Shown piece by piece: positions 51,545-60,129 of a stretch of DNA of 64,000 nt. Position 1 is the stretch's first letter. Each line of letters begins with the position of its first letter. Below the pieces are notes generated by a model. It ran no database searches and had not been told where the DNA came from. It saw only the letters and a list, made by a program, of their open reading frames with translations. Location of the stretch: contig NZ_JARWAC010000017.1 of the NCBI RefSeq assembly GCF_029846175.1, positions 248,001 to 312,000 on the forward strand, given 5' to 3'. A program made the translations under genes and the position numbers. This DNA comes from Sphaerisporangium sp. TRM90804. GTDB lineage: Bacteria; Actinomycetota; Actinomycetes; Streptosporangiales; Streptosporangiaceae.

Positions 51545-52144
51545 TCAGTGGGGGTCGCCGACGGGGGTGGGGCAGTAGCGGTTGATGAGGGTCCTGGCCG
51601 TGGGGATGGAGACGACGACGGGGCCTTCGGGGCCGAGGGCCGCGCCGTTCACGTAGAGGCCGCCGATGACGAGCATGAGCGCGTCGGCGAGCTTGTCGGG
51701 GTCGGTGGCCTTCGCCGTCTCGGCGAGGTGGCCCAGCCGTTCGCGCATGCGCTGCAGGTGCACCAGCGCCTGACGCCGGCCGGGATGCTCGCTGTCACGG
51801 AACTCGGTGGAGGTGTTGTAGAAGATGCAGCCGTGGAAGTTGGGTGACTTGGCGCTCTCGTAGGTCATCTCCACGAGCCTGAGGAGCTGCGCGGCGGGGT
51901 CGCCGTCGTGCTTCCGCAGCGCGGTGTCGACCATCTTCCACCACTCGATGTCGCTCTCTTTCAACCACGCCGCGACCAGGTCGTCCTTGCTGGCGAACTC
52001 GCGGTACAGCAGGCTCTTGCCCAGCCCCGTCTCGTCCACGACCTGCTGCATGCCGACGGCTCGCACGCCGTACTCGCGGAACAGGCGAGATGCCACCGCC
52101 ATGATGCGCTCCCTGGTGTCCGGGGCCGGTCTACGTGCCACCAC
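51545..52144 (-). CDS. TetR-family transcriptional repressor
   Basis: A 199-residue regulator. The N-terminal helix-turn-helix RERIMAVASRLFREYGVRAV followed by MQQVVDETGLGKSLLYREF is typical of TetR. The C-terminal ligand domain is of the TetR_C type (YESAKSPNFHGCIFYNTSTE). GTG 52144 with GAGGAG upstream. It is divergent from an MFS exporter, and two palindromes in the shared 133-bp region are good operator candidates, so it probably represses the exporter and itself. Confidence 0.9.
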   Translation of the reverse strand: MVARRPAPDTRERIMAVASRLFREYGVRAVGMQQVVDETGLGKSLLYREFASKDDLVAAWLKESDIEWWKMVDTALRKHDGDPAAQLLRLVEMTYESAKSPNFHGCIFYNTSTEFRDSEHPGRRQALVHLQRMRERLGHLAETAKATDPDKLADALMLVIGGLYVNGAALGPEGPVVVSIPTARTLINRYCPTPVGDPH

Positions 52145-52216
52145 GGGCTCCTCTCCACCGCGCTTTCGATTGCGCGCAGTACTTGATTGACACGCCCATC
52201 AGTCTACGTTACAAAT

Positions 52217-52245
52217 GGACCGAACAGTCCCGGACCGATTGGTCC
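52217..52245. promoter_or_regulatory. Tandem TetR-type operators
   Basis: GGACCGATTGGTCC (52232-52245; arms GGACC/GGTCC) is a perfect inverted repeat. A weaker copy, GGACCGAACAGTCC (52217-52230; arms GGAC/GTCC), lies 15 bp upstream, in the same helical region. Both sit 33-61 bp before the MFS start codon. Confidence 0.75.
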
Positions 52246-52277
52246 ACCAAAAACTTCTGACCGATCGGAGCGTGATC

Positions 52278-53717
52278 ATGACAGAGACGTCTTCGTCGTC
52301 GGCACGGGCCACGGACGTCCAAGGGCGCGTCAGCCCACCGACGAACGTGGGGCGCATCAGGAATGCGTCACTGCTGCTGGCCGTCGTCTGCGCGGTGCAG
52401 TTCCTGGACGCCATGGACATCGCGAGCATGGGCCCGGCCCTCCCGCTGGTGCAGCAGGAGCTCGGCATGTCGCCCGACACCCTGCAGTGGGTGGTCAGCG
52501 CCTACGCGCTGGGCTTCGGCGGTTTCCTGCTGCTGGGAGGCCGTCTGGCCGACATCTTCGGACGCAAGAAGCTGCTGATCGGCTGGCTCGCGGTCTTCGT
52601 GGTCGCCAGCTTCATCGGCGGCCTGACCGACGGTGGCTTCGTCCTGGTGCTCGCACGCCTGGCCAAGGGCATCAGCGCCGGATTCACCGCCCCGGTGGCC
52701 ATGGCCATCCTGCTCGACGCCTTCCGCGACCCCCAGTCGCGCAACAAGGCGCTCGGCACGTTCCTCGCCATCGTGTCCGCGGGCTACTCGCTGGGCCTGG
52801 TGCTCGGCGGCCTCCTGTCGGGCATCTCGTGGCGGCTGGTGCTCTTCCTGCCGGCCGTGGTCGGCATCATCGTGGCCGTCATGGCGATGGTGGCCGTGCC
52901 CGCCGACCGTCCCCGCGAGGGCGGACGCCCGCGTGTCGACATCCTCGGCTCCATCACGGTGACCGCGGGCGCCATCGCGCTGGTGTACGCCGTGAGCCGG
53001 GCGTCGGTGTCCGGCTGGGGCGACTCGCTCACGCTGGGCTCGCTCGGAGCCGCGGTGGTGCTGCTGCTGGCGTTCGTCATGGTCGAGCGGGTGCACCCCA
53101 CTCCGCTCGTTCCTTTGTCGATCTTCTCGCGGCCGCAGCTCTCGCGGGCGAACGTCTGCATGCTGATGTTCGGCGCGTACGTCGCCTTCCAGTTCGTGCT
53201 CACGCTGTACTACCAGAACGTGCTCGGCTGGTCGCCGTTCCAGGCGGGTCTGGCGTTCCTGCTCGGCGGCGTGCTCACCGCGGCCACCGCGCGTTACGGC
53301 GCGGCCGCGGTCACCAAGTACGGAGCCTGGCCGGTGGCCACGGCCGGGCTGCTCATGCTGGCCGTGGGCTACCTCGGCTGGGTCCTGCTGATCGGCCACG
53401 TCAACCCGCTCGTGATCCTCGTCGCGCAGCAGCTCCTGGGCGGCATCGGCTTCGCGGCCGCCTACCCGGCGCTGAACATCGCCGCGGTGGGAAGCGCAAA
53501 GGAGGACGAGCAGGGGTTGGCGTCCGGCCTGTTCAACGCCTCCTCCCAGATCGGTACCGGCGTCGTCATCGCCCTCACCGCCACGCTGCTCGGCCTCAAC
53601 GCCGACGCAGGGCTCGGCGGATACCGCGCCGGCCTGTGGACCGTGACCGCCATCACCGTGGCGATCACCCTGCTGGCCGCTGGAGGGATCGCGCGGTACA
53701 GCCGACGTTCCGCCTGA
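52278..53717 (+). CDS. MFS exporter, DHA2 (14-helix) drug:proton antiporter
   Basis: A 479-residue transporter. It has the motif-A region GGRLADIFGRKKLLIG between helices 2 and 3, motif C-like GYSLGLVLGGLLSG in helix 5, and about 14 hydrophobic segments, as in EmrB/QacA drug exporters. ATG 52278 is chosen because GGAG (52267-52270) precedes it by 7 bp; the longer upstream frame would overlap the operators. It is controlled by the divergent TetR protein. It may export the product of either neighbouring cluster. Confidence 0.9.
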   Translation: MTETSSSSARATDVQGRVSPPTNVGRIRNASLLLAVVCAVQFLDAMDIASMGPALPLVQQELGMSPDTLQWVVSAYALGFGGFLLLGGRLADIFGRKKLLIGWLAVFVVASFIGGLTDGGFVLVLARLAKGISAGFTAPVAMAILLDAFRDPQSRNKALGTFLAIVSAGYSLGLVLGGLLSGISWRLVLFLPAVVGIIVAVMAMVAVPADRPREGGRPRVDILGSITVTAGAIALVYAVSRASVSGWGDSLTLGSLGAAVVLLLAFVMVERVHPTPLVPLSIFSRPQLSRANVCMLMFGAYVAFQFVLTLYYQNVLGWSPFQAGLAFLLGGVLTAATARYGAAAVTKYGAWPVATAGLLMLAVGYLGWVLLIGHVNPLVILVAQQLLGGIGFAAAYPALNIAAVGSAKEDEQGLASGLFNASSQIGTGVVIALTATLLGLNADAGLGGYRAGLWTVTAITVAITLLAAGGIARYSRRSA

Positions 53718-54406
53718 CCGCTGGGCGGCGGGCAGACGACCCACCGCAGACGTGCCCGGCGACGGTCCCCGCCCGTCGTCGGGCACCCGGTGTGGCCCGG
53801 CCGTGCGGGGCGTAGGGCCAGGTCGAGGGACGGTGGCAGCGGGGCCGGCCATGACGGCCGGAATCGCCGCCGTCCCCGGGCCCCCATAGGCCGCCGGGGC
53901 CGCCGGTATACGTCTTATAAGGCCGCCGGATTCACGGCTGAGAAAGTAATCGTCCACAGTGGTAAGCGTCGTGCTAGGTCCGCGCTATCTGGACCGTCAC
54001 TATATGTGTGTGGTCAACGACCGAGTAATGGCCTCTCCGGCGAATCCCCTGGCCGGGGCATACGCGGTGGCGTGGAGCGCGGCGACGCCGAGTCCGTGCC
54101 TGTGACCTGGGAATATATCCGACGTCACCCCGTCGCCCGACTGTTTTCGGCGCGGTTCTGGCACACGGTACTAACGCTGTAGACAGTCGCAGAACCCTAT
54201 GCTAGGTTTACCGCGTAATCGATCTTAATCCTACTATGGCGTGACTTGTGTACATTTCCAGTTCCGGGTGGCTGCGGGATTAGACGGAGATGTGCTGAGC
54301 CGGGGGCCCGGCTCCGAAAATTCGCAATGGTCACGAAAGGGGAGACGGCTTCTATCGGTCACTAGTAATGCACTAATCGATGACTTGACTCATGCGGGGA
54401 GCGGTC
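53718..54406 (+). other. 689-bp gene-free region upstream of the SARP gene
   Basis: No convincing coding sequence. GC content drops towards 54180-54400. Possible -10 boxes include TATGCT (near 54198) and TACTAT (near 54231), but no clear -35. A long leader or several promoters feeding the SARP gene would explain its length. No GTCAGCG-type heptamers are seen, so self-activation through that motif is not supported. Confidence 0.5.
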
Positions 54407-55369
54407 ATGCTTACCTTTTCCATCCTTGGCGCCATAGAGATCCGCCAGAACGATCACGTGATCCGGCTCGGCGGCACGATGCAGCAGACGTTGCTCGCCA
54501 CCCTCCTGGTGTCGGGCGGCACGCTCGTCACCGTGGACTCCCTCATGGAGGAGTTATGGGGGACCACGCCACCAGCGAAGGTGGAGAACGCCCTTCAGGC
54601 CCAGATCAGCAGGCTCAGGCGCAGCCTCTCCCGACTGGAGCCCGACCGGCCCGAATCCCGGCTCACCACCAGCATCTCCGGCTACCTCTTCACCGTCGAC
54701 CGCACCGAGCTCGACGCGTGGGCCTTCCTGCACACCCTGAACATGATCCGCGCGCGGATGGAGACCGGCACGGTCGCCGACGTGCACCGCGAGATCGCCG
54801 ACCTGCGCAAGGCGCTCGACCTGTGGCGCGGCCCGGTGTACGGCGGGCTGGTCGGCGGCCCGCTGTGCCAGACGGCCGCCGGCAAGTACCGCGAGTCGCG
54901 CAACGCCGCGCTCGCCCTGCTCTACGAACTGGAACTGAACGGCGGCGGGCACGCGAAGGTGCTGCCCGAGCTGACCGAGCTGTTCGCGCAGAATCCGCTG
55001 CAGGAGCAGTTCTGCATGCTCCTGCTGGTCGCCCTGTACCGTTCGGGACGGCAGATCGACGCGCTCAACACCTACCGCCAGTTCCGCCACCGGCTCGCCG
55101 AGAACCTCGGCATCGAGCCTTCCCCGGCCCTCCGCCAGTACGAACGGGCGATCCTCACCCACGACCCCGTCCTGATGCGGGACGAACTCCCGCGGACGGC
55201 ACGGCTGCGCGAGAGCGTCTCCAAGACCTCCCGGCCGGTGCCGGTCTACGCCCAGGGCCGCCCGCACACGGGGACCCGCGCGCGCTCCATGGCCCCGCCC
55301 ACGGTGGCCGTCCTTCCCATCGAACTCCGCGTGTCCCGCGAGGGACGCGTTCCCCGGCCGCTCGGCTGA
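54407..55369 (+). CDS. SARP-family pathway activator (AfsR/DnrI type)
   Basis: A 320-residue regulator. Residues ~1-95 form the OmpR-like winged helix (MLTFSILGAIEIRQNDHVIR, split as FSILGAIEI; LLVSGGTLVTVDSLMEELWG; ALQAQISRLRRSL). Residues ~100-250 are the bacterial transcriptional activation domain (LDLWRGPVYGGLVGG, LYELELNGGGHAKVLPEL, ALYRSGRQIDALNTYRQFR, LAENLGIEPSPALRQYE). SARPs bind 11-bp-spaced direct heptamers ending 8 bp from the -10, exactly the pattern found at six cluster promoters. ATG 54407 has GGGGAG five bases before it and is preferred to ATG 54392. The valanimycin cluster also has a SARP (VlmI). Confidence 0.92.
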   Translation: MLTFSILGAIEIRQNDHVIRLGGTMQQTLLATLLVSGGTLVTVDSLMEELWGTTPPAKVENALQAQISRLRRSLSRLEPDRPESRLTTSISGYLFTVDRTELDAWAFLHTLNMIRARMETGTVADVHREIADLRKALDLWRGPVYGGLVGGPLCQTAAGKYRESRNAALALLYELELNGGGHAKVLPELTELFAQNPLQEQFCMLLLVALYRSGRQIDALNTYRQFRHRLAENLGIEPSPALRQYERAILTHDPVLMRDELPRTARLRESVSKTSRPVPVYAQGRPHTGTRARSMAPPTVAVLPIELRVSREGRVPRPLG

Positions 55370-55374
55370 CGGAG

Positions 55375-55400
55375 GCGGGCCGCGTCCACCCGCGGCCCGC
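55375..55400 (+). terminator. Hairpin terminator of the SARP gene
   Basis: Stem GCGGGCCGCG/CGCGGCCCGC (10 bp) with loop TCCACC, starting 6 bp after the stop codon. Confidence 0.7.
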
Positions 55401-55509
55401 TCACCCCTTAGCGCGCCCCTATTCCGAAGATCCGGCTCTCCCGGCTGTTGTGCCGTCCCCACGCCGGAGGTGACCCTCGTACCGAGTGACCGGACGAGGA
55501 GGCACGGAC

Positions 55510-55716
55510 GTGGCCGAGATCCCCTTCCTGAAGGTGGTGCGCGGTAACCCGACCGCCGAAGAGCTCGCGGCGCTGATCGCGGTCCTCGCCGCGCGTGCCG
55601 CCGAGCCCGCCGACACCCCGGCGCCGGCGTCCCCCGCCGCCTGGTCCGACAGCGGGCTCATCGTACGCAGGCCGCTCCCGCCCCGCGCCTGGCGCTCCAG
55701 CGGCTGGTCGGCCTGA
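55510..55716 (+). CDS. Acyl-CoA carboxylase epsilon subunit
   Basis: A 68-residue protein (VAEIPFLKVVRGNPTAEELA to the end) matching the short AccE/PccE subunits that bind and activate the carboxyltransferase in actinomycetes: an N-terminal LKVVRGNPTAEELAALIAVL helix, an Ala/Pro linker and the C-terminal WRSSGW motif. GTG 55510 is chosen for a GAGGAGG site eight bases upstream. The usual neighbour, a beta subunit, is absent here; the nearest is at 16344. Supply of malonyl-CoA to the two PKS systems is the likely role. Confidence 0.85.
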   Translation: MAEIPFLKVVRGNPTAEELAALIAVLAARAAEPADTPAPASPAAWSDSGLIVRRPLPPRAWRSSGWSA

Positions 55717-55804
55717 CGCCCCGGGGCCCCTGTCCCGGCGGCCCCCTGTCCCGGCCCCGGTCTTTCCGCCGCGGCCCCGCCGGCCCGCTTTCACCCCTTC
55801 CCGA

Positions 55805-55828
55805 AAGCCCCCGCCCCTGCGGGGGCTT
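55805..55828 (+). terminator. Terminator between accE-like gene and enediyne cassette
   Basis: Stem AAGCCCCCGC/GCGGGGGCTT (10 bp, loop CCCT) with TTTT nine bases downstream. The enediyne genes therefore need a promoter between 55829 and 55985. Confidence 0.8.
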
Positions 55829-55985
55829 CCCCTGTTTTCGGCCCCTTCACCGGTCGTTACGTGATTCCGTCGTGACACCGCAACACGGGAGATGTAACTC
55901 CAGGAGTCGACATATGACCATGAAATGGACCAGTCGCGGGTGAGCCTCCGCTGCCCGGCTGCGGTCGAAGCTGAGGAGGGCATTA

Positions 55986-56972
55986 ATGCCAACCCTGTTC
56001 GGTTCACTGCGCAGGCTCATGATGGCACCGTCGCTGGCGGAAGTGACTTTCAGCGTCCGGGGATTTCCCGTCGTCCCATCAGACGCCACGCGCAAACTCG
56101 AGTCGATTCCGCAGTCGGTGATCTGCGGATTCGAGTGGGGAATCGACGCGCGTGACCAGTGGGAGGTCGAGAGGCGCCTGGCCCTGGTGGACCCGGAGTT
56201 CCGGGGCTTCGCCTACGAGGGCGCCACGATGGCTTTCACGATCTTGGACGCGATGAAGGGCGGCCGTGGGACCCACACGCGTGACCTGTTGATGGGCCCG
56301 GGTCAGCCGCACATCTTCCTGACCTACATCGGCATCGGCTTCGCCATGGCGAGGCTGCCGAGGCCGCTGTGGAAGAAGGTCATGCCCGACCTGACCGGGT
56401 CGGCGTACTACCCGACGATGAGCTGGCTGGCCGTCGACGGCTACGGGTTCGACCGTGCCTACTTCGACACCAAGCGCTACGTCGACGAGCAGAAGGTGCT
56501 GGCGCCCTACCCCTGGGAGGGCTCGCCGGAGTACTTCTCCCGCGCCGTCGACCAGGGCATAGGCCGCGCGCTGTGGTTCATCAACGGCGCGAACGTCCCC
56601 GGCGTCGCCTCGGCCGTCGCCCGCTTCGCGAGCCACCGGCAGGCCGACCTGTGGAGCGGCGTCGGCCTGGCCGCGACGTTCGCCGGCGGCTGCGAGGCCG
56701 CGGGGCTGGAGCAGTTGCGGCGCGAGGCCGGGGAGTACCGGGCCGAGCTGTCGCAGGGCGTCGTGTTCGCGGCCAAGGCCCGCACGTTCGCCGGCTTCGT
56801 CCCGCCGCACACCGAGGTGGCCACCCGCACGCTCACCGACCTGTCGGTGGGGGACGCCGTGGCCCTCGCCGACGCGACGGCCGTGGAGCACACCGGGCCC
56901 GCGCCGGTTCCCGCGTACGAGGAGTGGCGCGCGAACATACGCGGGTATTTCGTTTCCACCCCGGTTTCCTAG
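55986..56972 (+). CDS. Enediyne cassette protein UnbL-like, copy 1 (DUF1702)
   Basis: A 328-residue protein of the DUF1702 family conserved beside enediyne PKS genes. Landmarks: LVDPEFRGFAYEGATMAFTI split as EFRGFAYEG; FLTYIGIGFAMARLPRPLW; WLAVDGYGFDRAYFDTKRYV; DQGIGRALWFINGANVPGV; and FAGGCEAAGLEQLRR. It is required for enediyne core formation in characterised clusters, but the chemistry is unknown. GAGGAGG lies before ATG 55986. A hairpin terminator follows and separates it from the second copy. Confidence 0.9.
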   Translation: MPTLFGSLRRLMMAPSLAEVTFSVRGFPVVPSDATRKLESIPQSVICGFEWGIDARDQWEVERRLALVDPEFRGFAYEGATMAFTILDAMKGGRGTHTRDLLMGPGQPHIFLTYIGIGFAMARLPRPLWKKVMPDLTGSAYYPTMSWLAVDGYGFDRAYFDTKRYVDEQKVLAPYPWEGSPEYFSRAVDQGIGRALWFINGANVPGVASAVARFASHRQADLWSGVGLAATFAGGCEAAGLEQLRREAGEYRAELSQGVVFAAKARTFAGFVPPHTEVATRTLTDLSVGDAVALADATAVEHTGPAPVPAYEEWRANIRGYFVSTPVS

Positions 56973-56980
56973 GGGTTCGA

Positions 56981-57004
56981 GAGGGCCGCCGAAAGGCGGC
57001 CCTC
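56981..57004 (+). terminator. Hairpin between the two UnbL-like genes
   Basis: Stem GAGGGCCGCC/GGCGGCCCTC (10 bp) with a GAAA tetraloop, 8 bp after the first copy's stop. It could end or dampen transcription before copy 2. TTGACA at 57070-57075 may be the -35 of a second promoter. Confidence 0.7.
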
Positions 57005-57183
57005 GATTAACGCTCGGGCGAAAACGTCGGTGCTCGTGAGTTCAGCTGACCATGCCCGGAAACAGCCGCTTGACATCGCCGAGTGCGCACGTTTGAAGTG
57101 GCTCAGCAGTTCGGTCATATGTGTACATGTATATAAAGATTACCCCATGGAGAAGGGGCGACCCCCAGGGGGAGGAGACTCAC

Positions 57184-58164
57184 TTGGCCAGTGCTCTGCG
57201 GGCTTTACGGCGCCGTATTCTGACACCCGACACCTCCGAGACCAAGCTTTCGGTTCGTGGTTTCTACGAGAAGAACGCCGAGGCACGGGAACTGCTGGAG
57301 ACCGTCGGCGAGACATTCCTCGCCGGCTACGCCTACGCGGTCGAGGCACGGACGATCGAGGAGGCCGAGGAGCGGCTGGAGCAGGTTCCCACGCAGTTCC
57401 GCGGGTTCGCCTACGAGGGCGCGGGCATGGGCTTCGCCGTCATGGACGCCCTGCCGTTCTCCAGCGGGCGCAACGTGCGCGACTGCCTCGCCGGCCGCGG
57501 CGGCGAGCACATCTACATGGTGTACGTCGGCGTCGGCTGGGCGATGGCGCGGCTGCCGAAGTTCCTCTGGTCCAAGATGTACGCCCCCGACCCGCTGCTG
57601 CGGTGGCTGGCCCTGGACGGCTACGGCTTCCACCAGGCCTACTTCCACACCGCCAAGTACGTGGACGGGCAGTACCAGGACCCCGACTTCCCGTGGCCGA
57701 AGGACGCCCCCGGGTGGTACCCCAACCACGCCATCGACCAGGGGATCGGACGCGCCCTGTGGTTCATCGGCGGCACCGACCCCGACCGCGTCACCGCGTT
57801 GATCAGGAAGTTCCCCGAGTCCCGGCACGCCGACCTGTACGCCGGGACCGGTCTGGCCGCCAGCTACGCCTGCGGCGCCCCGGAGGAGGAGCTGGTGTCC
57901 TTCCGGGACGACGCGGGTGTGTACCGCCCCAACCTCGCCCAGGGCTCGGTCTTCGCGGCCGAAGCCCGGGTCAGGGCCGGGCTGGTGGTTCCGCACACGC
58001 TGACGGCCACCCGCGTGTTCTGCGGCGTGACCCCCGAGGAGGCGGCCGGCATCAGCGCCGAGGCCCGTCCCGACCAGCCGGACCAGGGCGGTGTGCCCGC
58101 CTACGAACTGTGGCGACAGCGCATCGCCGACCGAATCGTTTCTCTTGGAGGTGTTAGCCCGTGA
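57184..58164 (+). CDS. Enediyne cassette protein UnbL-like, copy 2 (DUF1702)
   Basis: A 326-residue paralogue of the preceding protein, sharing the order of motifs: FRGFAYEGAGMGFAVMDALP, MVYVGVGWAMARLPKFLW, WLALDGYGFHQAYFHTAKYV, DQGIGRALWFIGGTDPDRV and SYACGAPEEELVSFRDDAG. The TTG at 57184 is taken as start because GGAGGAG lies six bases before it and the two paralogues then align at their N-termini; an upstream ATG 57121 has no ribosome site. The stop overlaps the UnbV GTG start by 4 bp. Confidence 0.9.
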   Translation: MASALRALRRRILTPDTSETKLSVRGFYEKNAEARELLETVGETFLAGYAYAVEARTIEEAEERLEQVPTQFRGFAYEGAGMGFAVMDALPFSSGRNVRDCLAGRGGEHIYMVYVGVGWAMARLPKFLWSKMYAPDPLLRWLALDGYGFHQAYFHTAKYVDGQYQDPDFPWPKDAPGWYPNHAIDQGIGRALWFIGGTDPDRVTALIRKFPESRHADLYAGTGLAASYACGAPEEELVSFRDDAGVYRPNLAQGSVFAAEARVRAGLVVPHTLTATRVFCGVTPEEAAGISAEARPDQPDQGGVPAYELWRQRIADRIVSLGGVSP

Positions 58165-60125
58165 CTGCGACCCTTGGCTGGCTGCGCAGGCAGCTGGCGG
58201 GAATCGTCGCCCTCGTGCTGGTCACGAGCGTCTTCCTGATCGCCCGCCTGCCTACCTACTCCGAGGCCGAGACGGCAGGCGTCGCGAGCAAGTACTCGTT
58301 CCAGCCCCTGTCGGTCTCGCTGCCCAGCGGTTACAAGCAGCAGACGATCCGCGAGGTGAACCAGTGGTACAAGCACATCGACGCCTGGATCTCCTCGGTC
58401 GGCGCGGCGATCGCGATGAACGACCTCGACGGTGACGGGCTCTCCAACGACCTGTGCATCGTGGACACGCGGATCGACCAGGCCGTGGTCACGCCCACCC
58501 CGGGCGTGGGCGCGACGCGGTACGCGCCGTTCGCCCTGAACCCGGGCGCGCTGCCGATGAACAGCGCCATGGCTCCGATGGGCTGCGTCCCCGGCGACTT
58601 CAACGAGGACGGCCGGCTGGATCTGCTGGTCTACCTGTGGGGCCGCACGCCGATCGTCTACCTCGCCAAGACGGGCGCGACGAAGCTGACCGCCGACTCC
58701 TACCAGGCCGTCGAGCTGGTCCCCGGCGCGAACTCGACCAACGGCAAGTACACCGGTCCGCAGTGGAACAGCAACGTCGCCACGGTCGCCGACTTCGACG
58801 GTGACGGTCACGACGACATCTTCATCGGCAACTACTTCGCCGACGGCCCGGTGCTCGACCCGAACATCGCCGGCGGCGTCCACATGAACCACTCCATGTC
58901 CGCCGCGCAGAACGGCGGCGAGAACTACTTCTTCCGCTTCACCGGGGCGACCGCGGGCGACCAGCCGACGGTCACCTACAAGTGTTTCGAGAACGTACTG
59001 CCCAAGTACGCCTCCAAGGGCTGGGAGCTGGGCGCCGGCGCCAACGACCTGGACGGCGACCTGCTGCCCGAGCTGTACCTCGCCAACGACTTCGGCGCGG
59101 ACCGCATGTTCTACAACCGGTCCACTCCCGGCAACATCAAGCTCTCGCCGGTCGAGGGCGTCAGCTCGCCGCTGATCCCCAAGTCGAAGGTCGTCGGCAA
59201 GGACTCCTTCAAGGGCATGGGCGTCGACTTCGGCGACCTGAACCACGACGGCATCTACGACATGTTCGTCAGCAACATCACCACCTCGTGGGGCATCGTC
59301 GAGAGCAACTTCCAGTTCATGTCGACGGTGAAGACCCAGGAGGAGCTGCGGGCCAAGCTGCGCGAGGGCGTGGGGCCGTGGAAGGACGAGAGCGCGCCCG
59401 CGGGCACGGCCTGGTCCGGCTGGGGCTGGGACATCAAGATCGAGGACTTCAACAACAGCGGTGAGCTCGCCATCGCGCAGGCCACCGGCTTCGTGAAGGG
59501 CCAGATCGACCGCTGGCCGAACCTGCAGGAGCTGGCCACCGCGAACGACGGCATGCTGCAGAACCCCTTCTGGTGGCCGAACGCCACCGCCGGTGACGAC
59601 ATCGGCGGGCACCAGACGATGAAGTTCTTCGTCAAGGGCCCCGAGGGCCGCTACGTCGACATCGCCCACGAGCTCGGCATCGCCATCCCCGTGCCGACCC
59701 GCGGCATCGCCACCGGCGACGCCGACGGCGACGGCCGGCTGGACTTCGCCATGGCCCGCCAGTGGGACGAGCCGGTCTTCTACCAGAACACCAGCCCGGC
59801 CACCGGATCCTTCCTGAACCTGAAGCTGATCCGCGACGGCGAGACCGCGGGCACGCTCCCCGCCGCCGGCTCGCCGGTCACGGGCGCCCAGGTCACGGTG
59901 ACGACGCCCGACGGGCGCAAGTTCATCAACCGCGTCGACGGCAGCAGCGGCCACTCCGGCAGGCGCAGCTCCGAGGTCCACATCGGGCTCGGGGACAAGG
60001 TGACCGGCCCGGTTCAGGTACGCATCTGCTGGCGCGACCGCACCGGCAAGATCCACGACGAGACCCTCCAGCTCACCCCGGGCCGGCACACGCTCACGCT
60101 CGGCCAGCAGGCCAAGGAGAAGTGA
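58161..60125 (+). CDS. Enediyne cassette protein UnbV-like (FG-GAP repeats, ASPIC/UnbV domain)
   Basis: A 654-residue protein with one N-terminal membrane helix or signal (LRRQLAGIVALVLVTSVFLI). A seven-bladed propeller of FG-GAP/VCBS repeats follows, each with a calcium-type loop: DLDGDGLSND, DFNEDGRLD, DFDGDGHDD, DLDGDLLPE, DLNHDGIYD and DADGDGRLD. The C-terminal ~110 residues (TGAQVTVTTPDGRKFI, HIGLGDKVTGPVQVRICW) are the ASPIC/UnbV domain named after this enediyne gene. It is probably exported or membrane-bound. GTG 58161 is coupled to the upstream stop, with GGAGG nine bases ahead. Confidence 0.93.
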   Translation: MTATLGWLRRQLAGIVALVLVTSVFLIARLPTYSEAETAGVASKYSFQPLSVSLPSGYKQQTIREVNQWYKHIDAWISSVGAAIAMNDLDGDGLSNDLCIVDTRIDQAVVTPTPGVGATRYAPFALNPGALPMNSAMAPMGCVPGDFNEDGRLDLLVYLWGRTPIVYLAKTGATKLTADSYQAVELVPGANSTNGKYTGPQWNSNVATVADFDGDGHDDIFIGNYFADGPVLDPNIAGGVHMNHSMSAAQNGGENYFFRFTGATAGDQPTVTYKCFENVLPKYASKGWELGAGANDLDGDLLPELYLANDFGADRMFYNRSTPGNIKLSPVEGVSSPLIPKSKVVGKDSFKGMGVDFGDLNHDGIYDMFVSNITTSWGIVESNFQFMSTVKTQEELRAKLREGVGPWKDESAPAGTAWSGWGWDIKIEDFNNSGELAIAQATGFVKGQIDRWPNLQELATANDGMLQNPFWWPNATAGDDIGGHQTMKFFVKGPEGRYVDIAHELGIAIPVPTRGIATGDADGDGRLDFAMARQWDEPVFYQNTSPATGSFLNLKLIRDGETAGTLPAAGSPVTGAQVTVTTPDGRKFINRVDGSSGHSGRRSSEVHIGLGDKVTGPVQVRICWRDRTGKIHDETLQLTPGRHTLTLGQQAKEK

Positions 60126-60129
60126 CTAC

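Noticed and set aside
55829-55985. SARP heptamers in the promoter region of the enediyne operon
   Set aside because: No GTCAG-type repeats were found, so regulation of the enediyne genes by the same code is not supported.
57091-57122. A SARP-type promoter before the second UnbL-like gene (GTTTGAA, CTCAGCA, then ATATGT)
   Set aside because: Only one heptamer is convincing and the -10 is poor; a TTGACA box nearby fits ordinary sigma-70 control better.
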